Shown here: one piece after another, positions 1 through 12,743 of the stretch | Layout of the letters: each line of letters starts with the position of its first letter | Position numbering within the stretch: position 1 is the first letter of the stretch | Source of the DNA: Lactarius indigo | Lineage: Eukaryota > Basidiomycota > Agaricomycetes > Russulales > Russulaceae | DNA length: 64,000 bases | Assembly (NCBI GenBank): GCA_025766275.1 | Contig: JAFKAC010000054.1 | Span: forward strand, 186,001-250,000 | Direction: 5' to 3' | Notes under the pieces: model-generated | The model's input: only the letters and a program-made list of their open reading frames with translations | What the model was told of the DNA's origin: nothing | Databases searched by the model: none | Position numbers and translations under genes: made by a program

Positions 1-436
1 AGACAAGTTACTATAAAGGAACGTCTATGAGCAAAGGTAATAGAGAAGTAAAGAGAAAGGGAACTTACACTTCAGAGGTGAAGGGAACTCTGAAGTGTAG
101 AGGCAAAAACAGCAGTCCTTATATACAGGACGCTTAGCTAATAATGGTCTGTGCGCACTGGTGACCCAAACACAATACAGGTGGTCTGTGCGCCAGAGGG
201 AGAAATGCCATTGGACGGCAGAGAACAATAGCTGCCTAAAGCAGACAATACCGGTATCTTAACAATAGAAAGAACAATAAGAACCATATATGGATCTAAT
301 AATAAAGATAAACAAAAGCAGTCCATATGAGTGCGGAGTGTCCATAAGTCCATAAGGGACAGATACTGTATATAGTATGTGGGCTGACTCAATCAGATCC
401 CACGAGACATGTGACTTTAACAGTCGCATCTCAACA
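1..436 (-). repeat. Copia 3' LTR, truncated by window edge
   Basis: It matches positions 102-537 of the right LTR at 17031-17567. In element orientation it starts at 436 with TGTTGAGATG. The missing part, about 101 bp, lies to the left of the window. Confidence 0.9.
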
Positions 437-443
437 TCCCTCC
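437..443 (-). other. Polypurine tract of the Copia element
   Basis: On the minus strand the bases just before the 3' LTR read GGAGGGA directly followed by TGTTGAG. This is the expected place and composition for the plus-strand primer of an LTR retrotransposon. Confidence 0.75.
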
Positions 444-785
444 ATGATAGAGACAGTCCACAAGAGTGGTGCAAGCATTGAGTGAAAGTGCCTTGGCAGG
501 ACACTTTATTGCTTTACTGTACTATGAGAAATGTTTCGATTCTCTGGTTAGAAAGAATCTATGTACGTAGAGGTCCTGATAAAGGACAACCTTTTGGAGG
601 TCTTCATGCACTGCTCTATGAGGATAATGTAGTTCTAAAGAACTACTTTTTGAAGAGCCGTGAGCTGGGAGATAAGATGGAACAGGTCCAACTTCTTCAG
701 TTCTCTAAGAAGGGTTTTTCTTAGCTATTAAACTAGGAGTTCTGTTGCTAGTATACACAACAGTTCGACGTCCTAGAACCCATCT

Positions 786-3700
786 TTACACCATTCCTAG
801 ATCAGCAACCATTTTTTCAAAGGGTTCTCTGGGCAGTGACTTAGTGAGTCCATCTGCAACCATTTCCCCTGTGGGTGTACGTATCAGGTGTATGACCTTG
901 TTTTCTACGTACTCCCTGACTACATGGTGTTTGATCAGGATGTGTTTGGAACGTCTCCCAGTGACAGGGTTGAGAGCTAAGTCCACAGCACCCTTATTGT
1001 CACAGTGCAGAGGAATGGGGGAGGAAACCTCATACCCCAGTTCTCCAAGAAAAGTGGCATACCACTGAGCCTGATTAGAGGCATCTGAGAGGCTCATGTA
1101 TTCTGCCTCAGTGGTAGACTGCGCAATTGTCTTTTGCTTTCTGGTACACCAAGAAATGGCTCCATTTGCAAGCAGGTAGACAAAACCTGAGGTGGAGTGC
1201 TTTTCTTCCTGATCTCCCCAGGAAGCGTCACAGTAGCCATGAAGGCCTTCACCACCATTGCCATTCCCTCCAGCATAGCGTAACGATTAGTCCTTGGTGC
1301 TATTAAGATAGGCTAGGACATACTTGGCTAGGCGTAAATGCTGAGGTGAGGGATTGGAAGCGAATTGGCTAAGGCGTGCAACAGCGAAGGAAATATCAGG
1401 TCTGCTTCCAATCTGCGCATATAGCAGAGACCCAATAATCTGTTGATACTTCTTAATCTCAGAAGTAGAGGCCTGATCTGTGTACTTGATCAAGTGTGCC
1501 TCAGCGCCAGAGGGAAGAGGGGTATATACTGGATTGGAATCAGACATTCCAAAGCGTTCCACTACATCGCAGATGTAATCTGACTGGTTGATTTCCATGG
1601 TGCAATTAGCACGATCTCTGGTGATGTTAACACCAAGATAGGACTGGATCTCTCCCAGGTCAGTCATCTCATATCGACTAGATAGAGAAGCCTTCAGATC
1701 ATTGATCTTTGATAAGGAACTTCCGAGTATAGTGATGTCATCTACATATAAGATCACGAAAAGTGTATCACCCCCCTCTTGAAGATGATACACATATACT
1801 CCTGCATCAGAGTACGTCTGCGTGAAGCCTAGGTCAACTAGGACCCCATGGAATTGCACGTTCCATGTGCGGGAAGCCTGCTTCAGGCCATAAAGGGCCT
1901 TCTGCAACCGGCACACAAGGTGCTCGGAGCCAGCTGTGATGAAACCGACAGGTTGCTCCATATAGATTTCTTCCTCCAGTTCCCCATGAAGGAATGCCGA
2001 CTTGACATCCATCTGGTGAATATGCCAGTCTTCAAGCGTAGCCAACGCAAGAAGGAGTCGCAGGGACTCAAAGCGGGCAACTGGGGAGAACGTTTCGTCA
2101 AAGTCCACCCCCTCTAGTTGGGTGAACCCTTTTGCCACTAGCCTAGCACAAAAGCGACCATCCGCTTTCTTTTTGAACACCCATTTACACTTAACCACCT
2201 TCCTTCCTTCAGGAAGGGGTTCTAGCCTCCAGACAGCAAGCTTGTCGAGAGCATCTAGTTCATACTGGCATGCTTCAAGCCAATCGACAGCTTGGTCAGA
2301 TTCCATGGCTTGCTTAAAAGTCTGCGGGTCCTTATAGCCAGGTACCTCAGCAGCATTCAGCAAGTCCATCATTCCTAGCCTACTGCTCCCAGGCACAAAT
2401 TCATCGTTTTCCTCTGTGAAATAGCGAGGATTTGTGAATCGTACCCTAGTCCCACGTCTTGGACGGGGGGGAGAAATAACAGGCCCATTCCTTGGAGATC
2501 TAGGTGTATGCCTAGGAGGAGAGATATCCCTATTGAAGTTGGGGGCAGGGATTGGGGCTGTTACTACAGGCGGTCTCCCTTGCGAACGAGTGCGAGGGCG
2601 CCTTGGAGTTGTGGGAGCTGGGGCCTGGAAAGGAGGAGTGTGATAGATAGTCTGGTCGGCAGGGTTTGGAGAGGTGTTAGGGGGTGTGCTAGGCTGTTGT
2701 ACTGGTACTGCGGGCACCTGAACAGGTGGTAAGACAAAGACTGGTGTCTGAGGTGCCGCAGGGGCAACAGCTGGCTAGGCTGACTAGGCACTACAAAGAA
2801 TATCTCACCGGCAACAGTAGCCCCTTTAGCAGGTTCACTGGACACGGGAGAAGTAGTTGGTTGGTTGGAGTGACTAGTCAGGTCACTCAGGGATGGGAAG
2901 GTAGCTTCGTCAAATGTAACATCTCGTGAAGAGACGAAGCACTGGCTATGTCTATCCCAGAGTTTATAACCCTTTGAATTGGGTTCATAGCCCACAAACA
3001 CGGCTTCCTTTGATTTAGGATCTAATTTGCGCCAGTTGTGTTCTGGTACATGATAGTAGGCTTTGCAGCCGAATACTCTAAAGTAAGAGACATCTGGGAC
3101 TGTACCATCCCAGAACTCCAGCGGAGTTTTCCACTCATTAGAACGGGTGGGGGTGTGGTTATAGATGTGCACCGCAGTTTGGACTGCTTGTTCCCAAAAG
3201 CCGAGGCTAAGGCCAGCATGATGAAGCATGCTGGTGCCCTTTTCCATGATGGTGCGGTTAAACCGCTCGGCTCTCCCGTTTTGTTGTGGAGAATAAGGCA
3301 TCGTAAGCATATGCTCAATCCCTTCCTCCAGAAGAATGTCTTTAAGGACATTGTTGACATACTCGCCACCATGGTCCGAGTGTAGGGTTTTAATGGGCTT
3401 ATTTTGTTGTTTTTCAGCCCATGCCTTATAGTGTAGGAAGGCACCCGTGAACTCGTCCTTGGACTTCATAGGGATGACAACTGCTGCTTTTGAGAAGTCA
3501 TCTATGAAGGTGGCAAAGTATTTGTTGCCCTGGATAGAGTTACTCTGTAGTGGGCCAACAAGGTCACTGTGCACAAGTTCAAGGGATTCTTGTGCACGCT
3601 TCTGGGAGGGAGGAAAAGGTTTGCAGGTAGACTTGCCAAGTTCACACCCATGACAGGGACCTTCTTCCTCAGGGGATTCATCTATGTTGAGTCCTTTTAC

Positions 3701-5099
3701 GGACTTGGGAGCATATCTTTGGAGCACTTCTTTGGACATATGTCCCATGCGCTGATGCCAGACATCAAGGCTAGCAGATGCAGTTGCTTGGGCATTTACT
3801 TTATGGTGCCCATCAAGCCAATATAGGCCAGAAGCCTTGTGTCCTTCCGCTATGGTTTTCCCATCATACCTTATAGCAAAGGTAGTGGCATCAAAACTTA
3901 CTATTGCCCCTTTAGCTGTTAGGGCAGGGGTGGATAATATACACGAGTGCGTATTAGGTAGATGCAGCACATTGGAGATCTTTAGGTCATACCCAAAGTT
4001 GGTGTGGATTGTTACTGTTCCAGTACCAACACTCTTTAGTAAAGAGTTATCTCCTAGAAGTACTTCAACACCTTTGTGAGGGGTGTAGGTGTCGTAGTCT
4101 TCTATGTGAGGTGTAAAGTGTGCTGACGCCCCGCTGTCCATCATCCATTTTGATGCAATCTGGGTACTGTGTGTACCCATCGTGTAAAGGGAAACCTGAG
4201 GTACTTCATGTACCTCCTCTATTTTGCCAGAGCCATTGACTATAGTAAATAGTCGGCTCTTTGGTACAGGTATGCTATTTAACCTGTTTGCCGGAAGTGA
4301 GTCCGGCACCTCTACTGTGGTATTCTGGGCGGCCTTCGCCTGCTGTCCTGCCTTCCCCTTCTTGGCATTCTCCTGGTCCCGTTTGAGTTTGTAACATTCT
4401 GGCTTTTTATGGCCAGGTTTTTTGCAGTAGTGGCAGATTATGTCCGAAGACACAGAGCTGCCCGATGGCCGCGCCTCATGAGCATGAGGGGCCAAAGATT
4501 TCTTGACGGGGGCGACCTTATTGTAGGACGCCACGGGACCAGCAAGACAAGATTCCTCATTAATGAACCTGTTAATGAGGTCCTGAGGTTGTAGGTTAGA
4601 AGGGGGGCCAGAGGCCAGGATGGTACCAGCTATGGTGCTGTAGGATGGGGGGAGCACGTCTAGAAGAATGAAGGACATTTGCATGTCCGAGACGGGCATC
4701 CCTTGCTCCACCAGGGTGTTCCTCAGGTCCAGCATTTTTTGGAGCTGAGGTAGGAAGGGGCTACCTTCCTGAAGCTTAGTATTTGCCAAGCCCACCCAAA
4801 TATTGAAGGTGGCCATAGAGCCAACCTGACCATAGAGGTTCTCCAACTCCACAAACTTGTCATGTACAGTTGGGAAGATGTGGGAGGAGTGAATACCAGA
4901 TAGTACCTCTGTTGTTACCGACAGGAATAGGAGGCCAGTAATGACCTCCTCCTGTTTTTCCCAGAGGGCAAGGATGGTGAGTCCCTCATCTGTAGGGCCA
5001 GTGGGCCCCACAGCACCTGCTGCAAGAGGGGGATGTTGGGGCACAGACGCAGGAGCACCATGTGTAAGGTGCCTGCTGCACCCATTCATCAACATGAGG
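786..5099 (-). pseudogene. Copia gag-pol, main part (gag C-terminus, PR, IN, RT, RNase H)
   Basis: This encodes the retrotransposon polyprotein, apart from its first 32 residues, which lie at 15925-16020. In order are a CCHC zinc knuckle (CHYCKKPGHKKPEC), an aspartic protease motif (DSGAS, near 4130), an integrase with a GAG-pre-integrase zinc region and a DDE core (HSDLVGP, HSDHGGEY, GRAERFNR), a reverse transcriptase with YVDD near 1745, and an RNase H ending at TAA 786. Two lesions break the frame. A one-base shift near 2770 lies in the linker between integrase and RT, and an in-frame TAA near 1290 precedes RNase H. Everything else is open, in keeping with recent decay. A third break is the DNA transposon insertion at 5100. 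Confidence 0.9.
5093..5099. repeat. Target-site duplication (left), CATGAGG
   Basis: CATGAGG lies directly left of the inverted terminus CTCAGTAAAAA and recurs at 15925-15931. An equally good reading is a 5-bp duplication ATGAG with termini GCTCAGT/ACTGAGC. Both give the same restored target. Confidence 0.85.
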
Positions 5100-5335
5100 C
5101 TCAGTAAAAAGGATTAGTCAAGTGAAGTCGCTAAAATAGGACATCAGTCAAGGAAAAGTCAGCTACAAGTCAAGATTTTTGCACCAGTCAGACAAAGTCA
5201 AGATTTAGTCAACCAAAAATCAATTGAAACTCAGACAAAAATAACAAAAAAAAAACCTTGACTTGGATATTATCCAAGGACATAGCTTGGTCAGTCAAAG
5301 TCAATGCCAGTCAGTTAAAGTCAAATGAAAATAGG
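5100..5335. repeat. Left terminus and subterminal AGTCA array
   Basis: After the TIR the sequence is rich in AGTCA/TGACT pentamers spaced 10-25 bp apart. It contains TAGGACATCAGTCAA at 5137-5151, the same motif in the same orientation as the four copies in the right-hand array. These are candidate transposase-binding sites. Confidence 0.75.
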
Positions 5336-5339
5336 GAAT

Positions 5340-6430
5340 AAATTATGGAAAATTGGGAACATCAGGGTGGGTGTGGGTGTAGATGGAATTGGGATGGAGA
5401 ACATGGGGGTGGGGTGTGGGTGTGATGGGGATATGGGTGGGGAACATGGGGGTGGGTGAGGGGAACATGAGGGTGGGTAAGGGGAACATGGGGGTGGGGT
5501 GTGGGGAACATGGGGGTGGGTAAGGGGAACATGAGGGTGGGATGTGGGGAACATGGGGGTGGGTAAGGGGAACATGGGTATGGGTGTGGGTGTGGGTGGG
5601 ATGGGGATGGGGAACATGGGGGTGGGGTGTGGGTGTGATGGGGATATGGGTGGGGAACATGGGGGTGGGTAAGGGGAACATGAGGGTGGGGTGTGGGGAA
5701 CATGGGGGTGGGTAAGGGGAACATGGGTATGGGTGTGGGTGTGGGTGGGATGGGGATGGGAATGGGGAACATGGGGGTGGGCGAGGGGAACATGAGGGTG
5801 GGTAAGGGGAACATGAGGGTGGGTAAGGGGATCATGGGGGCAGGGTGTGGGGAACATGGGTATGGGTGGGGGTATGGATGGGATGGGGATGGGGAACATG
5901 GGGGTGGGCAAGGGGAACATGAGGGTGGGTAAGGGGAACATGGGGGTGGGGTGTGGGGAACATGGGGGTGGGTGTGGGTATAGGTGGGATGGGGATGGGG
6001 AACATGGGGGTGGGGTGTGGGTGTGATGGGGATATGGGTGGGGAACATGGGGTGGGAGAGGGGAACATGGGGGTGGGGTGTGGGGAACATGGGTATGGGT
6101 GTGGGTATGGGTGGGATGGGGGTGGGGTGTGGGTGTGATGGGGATATGGGTGGGGAACATGGAGGTGGGTAAGGGGAACATGAGGGTGGGTAAGGAGAAC
6201 ATGGGGGCAGGGTGTGGGGAACATGGGTATGGGTGGGGGTATGGGTGGGATGGGGATGGGGAACACGGGAGTGGGGTGTGGATGTGATGGGGATATGGGT
6301 GGGGAACATGGGGTGGGAGAGGGGAACATGGGTATGGGTGTGGGTGTGGGTGGGATGGGGAAAGGGAATATGTGTGGGTGTGGGTGTGGGTGTGGGCAGG
6401 ATGTGCATGAGTGTGGGGGATGAGGAAGAT
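5340..6430 (+). repeat. G-rich minisatellite (GGGGAACATGGGGGTGGGT-like units)
   Basis: About 1.1 kb is built from irregular 18-60-bp units containing GGGGAACATG and GGTGTGGGTGTG. The plus strand is strongly G-rich with many GGG runs, so it could form G-quadruplexes. Long Pro/His-rich frames here are open only because of the repeat. Confidence 0.85.
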
Positions 6431-6464
6431 GATTTTGCATGTTTTACAAAGAAGCTTTAGAGGC

Positions 6465-7580
6465 CTTCGTGATACACATTTTGTTGTACGGCACAGAAAG
6501 TGGATGTCAGTACAGATACTGTATAGTTTGCTGAAGAAGCTCTGGAGGTCCTCTTGACAGATACTTCTGGAAGGCTATCAATAAAGACCTTATTTTGCTG
6601 CAAAGCACAGAAGGTGAACACCAGCCTAGATACTGTATGCTTTTCCAAAAGAGCTTTGAAGGTCCTCACAACAGGTATTTCTCACAGTTTTTTTTATCTG
6701 CAGAGCACAGAAGGTAAACACCAGTTCAGATACTGTATATCTTGCCAAAGAAGCTTTGGAGGTCTTTGCAACAGGTATTTCTCACAGGCTGCCAATACAG
6801 ACCTTATTTTTCCATAGAGAACAGAAGGTGAACACCAGTCCAGACACTGTATATCTTGCCAAAGAAGCTTTGGAGGTTCTCACCACAGGTATTTCTCACA
6901 AGGTGCCAATACTTTTCTATAGAGCACAGAAGGTGAACACCAGTCCAGGCACTGTATATCTTGCCAAAGAAGCTTTGGAGGTCCTCTTGATGGGTATTTC
7001 TCACAAGGTGCCAATACTTTTCCATAGAGAACAGAAGGTGAACACCAGTCTAGGCACTGTATATCTTGCCAAAGAAGCTTTGGAGGTCCTCTTGACGGGT
7101 ATTTCTCACAAGGTGCCAATACTTTTCTATTGAGAACAGAAGGTGAACACCAGTCCAGGCACTGTATATCTTGCCAAAGAAGCTTTGGAGGTCCTCTTGA
7201 CGGGTATTTCTCACAAGGTGCCAATACTTTTCTATTGAGAACAGAAGGTGAACACCAGTCCAGGCACTGTATATCTTGCCAAAGAAGCTTTGGAGGTCCT
7301 CTTGACGGGTATTTCTCATAAGGTGCCAATACATTTCTATAGAGAACAGAAGGTGAACACCAGTCCAGACACTGTATATCTTGCTAAAGAAGCTTTTGGA
7401 GGTCCTCTTGACAGGTATTTCTCATAGGCTGCCAATATAGGCCTTATTTTTCTATAGAGCACAGAAGGTGAACACTAGTCTAGATACTATATGTTTTTCC
7501 AAACAAGCTTTGAAGGTCCTCTTGACAGGTGTTTCTCACCAGCCACCAATATAGACCTTATTTTTCTATAGAACACAAAA
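6465..7580 (+). repeat. 105-bp tandem repeat array
   Basis: The start of AGGTGCCAATAC recurs at 6901, 7006, 7111, 7216 and 7321, an exact 105-bp period. More diverged units of about 100-125 bp lie on both sides. Each unit also carries ACAGAAGGTGAACACCAGTC and GCCAAAGAAGCTTTGGAGGT. The period is 35 codons, so several frames stay open through the array. Confidence 0.88.
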
Positions 7581-8298
7581 GGTGGACACCAGTCTAGAAT
7601 ACACAAGAGGGCAAACACTGAGCAGAAGAGGTGGTGCATGTAAGCCTTAAACCTAAAGACACTATAGGAAGCTAGTCTCTGATAGCCAGCATTAAGCAAT
7701 ATGGAATCACAATGACAAGTGCTATGATCATATAGCATTCTCATATGGAAATTTCTTCCTCCCCCACTTTAGTATAGTACTTCCTCTTCACTCTACTCCT
7801 CTCTTCCCTTTCTTCTCCTTTCTAAATATGTAGCAGTCCTTTGGTATGAACTAGGCACTCTAGTTACAACTCTGTAATCAAGTAGTTATCCTAGCAAAGA
7901 TGAGAGTCATACTTGTCTTTGCTGAATACCATCCAGCTTACCTTATAAATTCTAGACCTTGATTTGTTTCTCCCTGTAGATCGTCATCCCACTAGACCTG
8001 CTAACATGGCTAGCATCTGAGCATCATCTCTACCAACAATACTACATATTGGCTGCTTCTGGCACTCCATATTCATCTTAAGGCCTACAGAGGTGAGACA
8101 ACAATTGTAACTCCACTCATTTTGCTGCCCCTACCAAGGCCCCTACCAACAGTGGGCAGCTGGTAGCATGAGCTGTTGCTGCCACCAGTTGGCACACAGG
8201 GCCTCAACCTGATCCACCATCAGGGCCTGCAGATGTGAGACAAAGGTGCTGGTTTGTGAGAATCTAGAGAAACTACTTTGACACTATCTTCCTCTGCA
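7581..8298. other. No gene seen
   Basis: This is AT-rich single-copy-looking sequence between two tandem arrays of the DNA transposon. I found no conserved coding frame or structured repeat. Confidence 0.5.
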
Positions 8299-8545
8299 CT
8301 ATGGGGAAGGGGCACATGCATACAGGTGTGGGGGAGATGAGGAACAGGCAGGGGTGTATATGTGTGGGGGAGTTGGGTAAGCGGGACATGTATATGGGAG
8401 TAGGGGAGATGAGGAAGGGGGACATGTGTACAGGTGTTGGGGAGATGAGGAAGGGGTACATATATATAGGTGTGGGGGAGATGGGGAAGGGGCATGAGTG
8501 TATCGATGTGGGGGAGATGAGCAAGGGGGATGTGTGCAATTGACT
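8299..8545 (+). repeat. 36-bp G-rich minisatellite
   Basis: Six units of about 36 bp share GTGGGGGAGATGAGGAAGGG followed by an ACATG(T/C)ATA-type segment. The units are diverged by a few bases each. Confidence 0.8.
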
Positions 8546-8756
8546 TGGTGCATGTTATGCAGACTCCTGACATCACATTGTTCTTAATACATACAAAAGT
8601 CTCCCTGGTGTTCTCTTGAGAAACACAATACCATTGTGCTTCAACACTTTATCTCTCCCATGGTTCAAACATTTATAGCCAAGAAGCCTGTTATTGTAGA
8701 CATTTTTCAACCCCTTTATGTATGAAGCACAAGTATGAGACATCTATCTAACTACT

Positions 8757-9214
8757 TTACTCCTCTTCTTGTTCTTCAATACCATGCTCCTCAGAACTAA
8801 GCATATCTAATCCTGGGTGCTTTCTCAAGATATGAACCTTTGACTCCCATTCCCAAACTCCAACCAGTGTAACAAGACTAGATGTTCTCAACACCATGCA
8901 GTCATTTGACCACTCTCCACACCATCTTCCCAGCACATTCCTTATCTCTCCTAGCCCATAATAGACCACCAGACTGTAGTCATAGTCTGGCAAAAAGTAA
9001 AATGCCAATGCCTCTCCAAAGATAAGCCCCTCCTGTAACGTCGTCACGACGTTAGCTCGACTTGAGCTCTATGGAGGTGGTAACAACTTAGCAGATGTCT
9101 TGAAGACACAAAGGTCCAGGCGTAGATGGTAGTGAACACTCGAAGGTGCACTTTAATGGAGTTGCTATCTTGCGTCACGGATGAAGGCGGACTCTTGTTT
9201 ACTGTCTGAAAGGG

Positions 9215-9250
<36 letters not shown>

Positions 9251-12200
9251 AACAAGTGACGATTCAAGAAGACCAAGATGGCGTATCTTGGTCTTCACAA
9301 GGCAGTTTAAATACACAAACGAGCAGGCTTAGAAGCGCTGCTATGAGTCACAGTAGGTAGCGTCCAACGTATCGCGTAAGTATCTCAAACCCTAGTACTA
9401 CTAGTACTAGTATTGGTGGCGTCCACCCTCAGTCAGCTATCAGTATCGTATCTCCTATCTCGCTACCGTATCACCGCACTATCGTAAGTAAGTCCGCAAC
9501 TAATATACCTTACCGCCGTAGTTGCAACCGGTACAGTAAGGGTATGAATCGAAACGTAACACCTCCTCTCCTTGAGCCTCAAAATATCTAGATGACCTTG
9601 TGGCTTGACCTCCCTTCTCAGAGATTCTGCTCCTCAAAGTGACATCTCCTGGCATATTGCACTTTCCCCATCTCTGAATTATGAGGTCCATATCCAGAGT
9701 GACTTCAAGAAAATCACAAATTGCAGCAAGGTGGTTATAATGTTCTGAGGGATTTTCTATCTCAGTCCTTTTGATTGGCAGTGACTGAAACAGGTGTTCC
9801 TTCTTCCTCCCTTCTTTAGGGGGAATGGCCAGGGATGGGTACTGCAAAGTCAACACCTTGGTGCTTGCCCTTTCATATAGAATTGTGGCTATATTAGCAA
9901 AGGGTGCCTTCTTGGACCTGACTTTATGGCCAATTTCTCCAATGGCCCTCTCCACTGTAGCTTGAGAGCCAAATCTGATTGAGCCATTCCATGAGATATG
10001 GTGTGGGACATGAATTAATTGCCAGATGCACAGCCTGCATCTTGAGACCTTGACTGGGTCATCCTCAACATAAAGCCTCTCAAATTCCTGGAGGAAGGAC
10101 TTGATTAGACTGTGTAAGGATGCTAAGTCCTCATCAGACTTTGGTGAATGAGACATTGCAGCTTCAACAATGTCTGCAAACTGGCCAAAGTTCTTGAGGA
10201 CATCCTTGTCAAAGCCTAGCTCCCATGCCATTGGTATAATATACCAGTGAAGGAGGGCCATCCATTCATAGACTTTGTACTGGCTATGGCACTTTTTGTA
10301 TGGGTCCCTGATTGGCCCACAGAAAGATGAAGGGAGGGTCTTTACTGCCTTTTCAACCTCTGCACCAAGTTTTGAGGCCATGCCTGCATCCATATGTATC
10401 TTCTCATCAATGGAGCTATGGGTCACCCACAAGTCCCAGATGTGTACCATGCAGTTTTCATAGAATAAATGGAAGGGGTCCAATGGGAAGAATGATGGAT
10501 GGGAAAATGTAGGACTGGCTGCACATATTGTAAGGCGTGAGATTCCTGTCTCCTTTACAGTCCTTTGAAGCTCTGCTTGGGTTCTTGCAGACTCTAGCCT
10601 TTCAATAGTCTGCCAATATTGTCTTTGGCCTCTCATGGGCAAGTTATCCAGGTCAACAATATGGCGACCAGGATTATATCTTTCCTTTTGAGGTGGAGAG
10701 ATTGGATAGTACTGGGCTCTAGCACCTCTGTCCTTGGCAGGGCGAGCACCTTGTACCAAACTGAAGCGATCACCATAAAGGGCTGAATGTCCTGCCATCC
10801 CACTCAACTTGGCAGATCCAAGCATGTCTCCTTTTACACCACAGAGATATGCTCTCAGAACAAAGTAGGATGAGTCAATAGCATCCCATGTCCACATCCC
10901 CACACTTGCCATTGCCATCTCTTCAAAAAGGGGATATATGAAGGACTCAATGTTCCCAGGTGCTGATGGGCCTGGGATGGCAAGTGGGACAATGACATTG
11001 CTTGCTCTGTAGCACATCTCTGGTGGGAGATTGAGCAGCACAACAATTAGGAGCCACATATTGGACTGCTTTTTCATGGTGAGCTGAGCACCATCTGTAG
11101 AGATTGATAGGGCAGTGTCTCTTTCATCATGGAATAGCCCCAATTTGGTGTAGTGGTGAATATGGTTGTCAGAGTTGGCAAACTCTGACCTCTTCACACC
11201 AGCACCCCTTGCAAGCACATCTAGTGTCCTCTTCAAGCATTCATCCCTATGGCGCATCTCATGGGATGTCTCTGCATTGGCATAGTATGCCTGAATGATG
11301 GGAGTGATGGGCATATAGAGCATGGTTGCCCTTGACTTTGGTCTGGCTGTAGGACTCTGCTGTGGTTTGTAGCGCTGCTCATCACAGTCTTTGTATGAGC
11401 AGGTGGATTGAGAATGAGAGTCTCCAGTATATGCCATGCAACTTTTAGGGCACATGTCAATAAATGAGGGGTGTAGGCCAGTGAGGTCTTCAGCTAGCTT
11501 TCTGACCCTATAAAGGCTGAGGATTTCCTCCTTTGTGGCCTCTCCAAGTACCTGTGCATGGGCATTGTATGCTTTAACAGTGCCATTGGACCCTATCCAT
11601 GCAAGGTAGTGCTGGAGGGATAAGGTCTGTGCCCTGGATAGTGTCTGTTGCCATGGGGCATGGATAGGAGGAGGGGGGAGTGTATATTCCTTCAACAGCT
11701 GTTTCTGAAGCTTCACAACAATTTCTGGCAAATTCCCACCACCACTACCACCAGAGGGCCCATATGAGGACTTGTAAGGGGCAAAGTCCTCATCAGAGGC
11801 TAAAAAACTATCATCATCCTCCAGTGAGTCCAGTTGACTAGAACTAGAGCCAGATTCAGAGCCAGGGTCTGGAGCAACATCCAAGGTCTCCTCTGGAATC
11901 CTGAAGATGACAGAGCTGTCATCCTCATGCTCCTGGTCTGATATATTGTCCAACTCCTGTATATCCATAGAGCCCTCCTCCTGCAAGGAAAATGGGGTGT
12001 CTATGCTGGCATTAGGACAAAGATATCATAAGTTCACAGTAAATTACTTACAATCATCATCAACCATCATAGCATCATCATTGACCATCCTCCCCTCTGG
12101 AAATGGGGGTGAACTAGTAGGGGCAATAGCTAGATCTAAGTAGATCAGTATTAATTGGGAGCATAAAAAATAAGTGCTCACCATCTGAATAAAGAGATCC

Positions 12201-12428
12201 AAGTTGCCTGGATAACTGTGACTCCTCAACCAGGCTGCCAAGCAGCTCTGAAAGCTGGTGTTGACAGCTCTGGACAAAGTTCACAGTGTCCTGAGGTGCA
12301 CCAGAAGCTATCAGATTATATAGATGCTTTAGGTTTTCCTTGGAGTGAATCCTGATAGTCCTCTTGGAAAGCTCCTTATTTGAGGTGCACTTGAAGCATG
12401 GGCAAATATATTTAACTATTGGTGCCAT
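8757..12428 (-). pseudogene. Tnp2-type transposase (CMC superfamily), split by solo LTR
   Basis: This is a DNA transposase. The start at ATG 12428 gives a Cys-containing N-terminus (ICPCFKC). Proposed introns are 12136-12181 and 12001-12051. The long third exon carries the Tnp2-like block ISTDGAQLTMK, LLNLPPEMCYRASN, AIPGPSAPGN and LSGMAGHSALYGDRFS. At 9561 the frame runs into a solo LTR. The true C-terminus resumes beyond it at 9028 (GLIFGEALAFYF ... HILRKHPGLDML) and ends at TAA 8757. Removing the LTR and one 5-bp duplication joins the two halves in frame with no other stop. So the gene looks otherwise intact, and the LTR is probably what killed it. An acidic, Ser-rich N-terminal region precedes the core. 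It is transcribed divergently from the accessory gene. Confidence 0.88.
9034..9561. mobile_element. Solo LTR, 528 bp, TSD CCTCC
   Basis: The segment starts TGTAACG and ends CGTAACA and is flanked by CCTCC at 9029-9033 and 9562-9566. No coding sequence lies inside. It holds a (GA)n run near 9220-9248. The broken transposase frame rejoins exactly when the segment and one CCTCC are removed. Confidence 0.92.
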
Positions 12429-12743
12429 TGTTGTTGTGGGAAGGTGTATATACAGGCCTGGTAGCACAAAAACTATCTGCTGATGGACTATAGATAACAA
12501 GTTGCGAGTTTCGATTCTTTGAAGCCCCGGGCCGGCCGTGCCACGATTTGTCAGGGCAGGAGCAAGCGAACATATTGACTTACGTTCATATTGACTTATG
12601 TTTTTATTTTTCCCTCGCTTGTTCGTTCGGTCATTCGTCCTCTCCACCTTCCACGTTCCTTCCTTCCCCATTTCCTCTTCCCTCTTCCCTCTTCCTCTCA
12701 TTCCCATCTTCTTCCATCTTCCCTTCCCATCTATTTTTCTTGC
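12429..12743. promoter_or_regulatory. Divergent intergenic region between transposase and accessory gene
   Basis: This short spacer separates two start codons that point away from each other, so it must hold both promoters. The plus-strand side is a C/T-rich tract (12650-12735), common just upstream of fungal starts. No clear TATA box was seen. Confidence 0.5.

Noticed and set aside
25..392. Frames of 67 and 84 codons, duplicated at 17156-17523
   Set aside because: They lie within the Copia LTR and are repeated because the LTR is.
2740..2800. Programmed frameshift in Copia pol
   Set aside because: The shift lies between integrase and RT, not between gag and pol. An in-frame stop downstream shows ordinary decay.
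5321..6440. Pro/His/Thr-rich minus frames and Gly/Met-rich plus frames
   Set aside because: These come from the G-rich minisatellite and are open because the repeat lacks stop codons.
6880..7334. 149-codon frame with a 35-residue repeat
   Set aside because: The period is a multiple of three, so repeat units keep the frame open. The units look non-coding and diverge without codon bias visible to me.
6465..7580. Possible CRISPR-like array
   Set aside because: Repeats are contiguous 105-bp units without spacers, in a fungal transposon.
9225..9248. (GA)n microsatellite
   Set aside because: It is a simple repeat inside a solo LTR with no further meaning visible.
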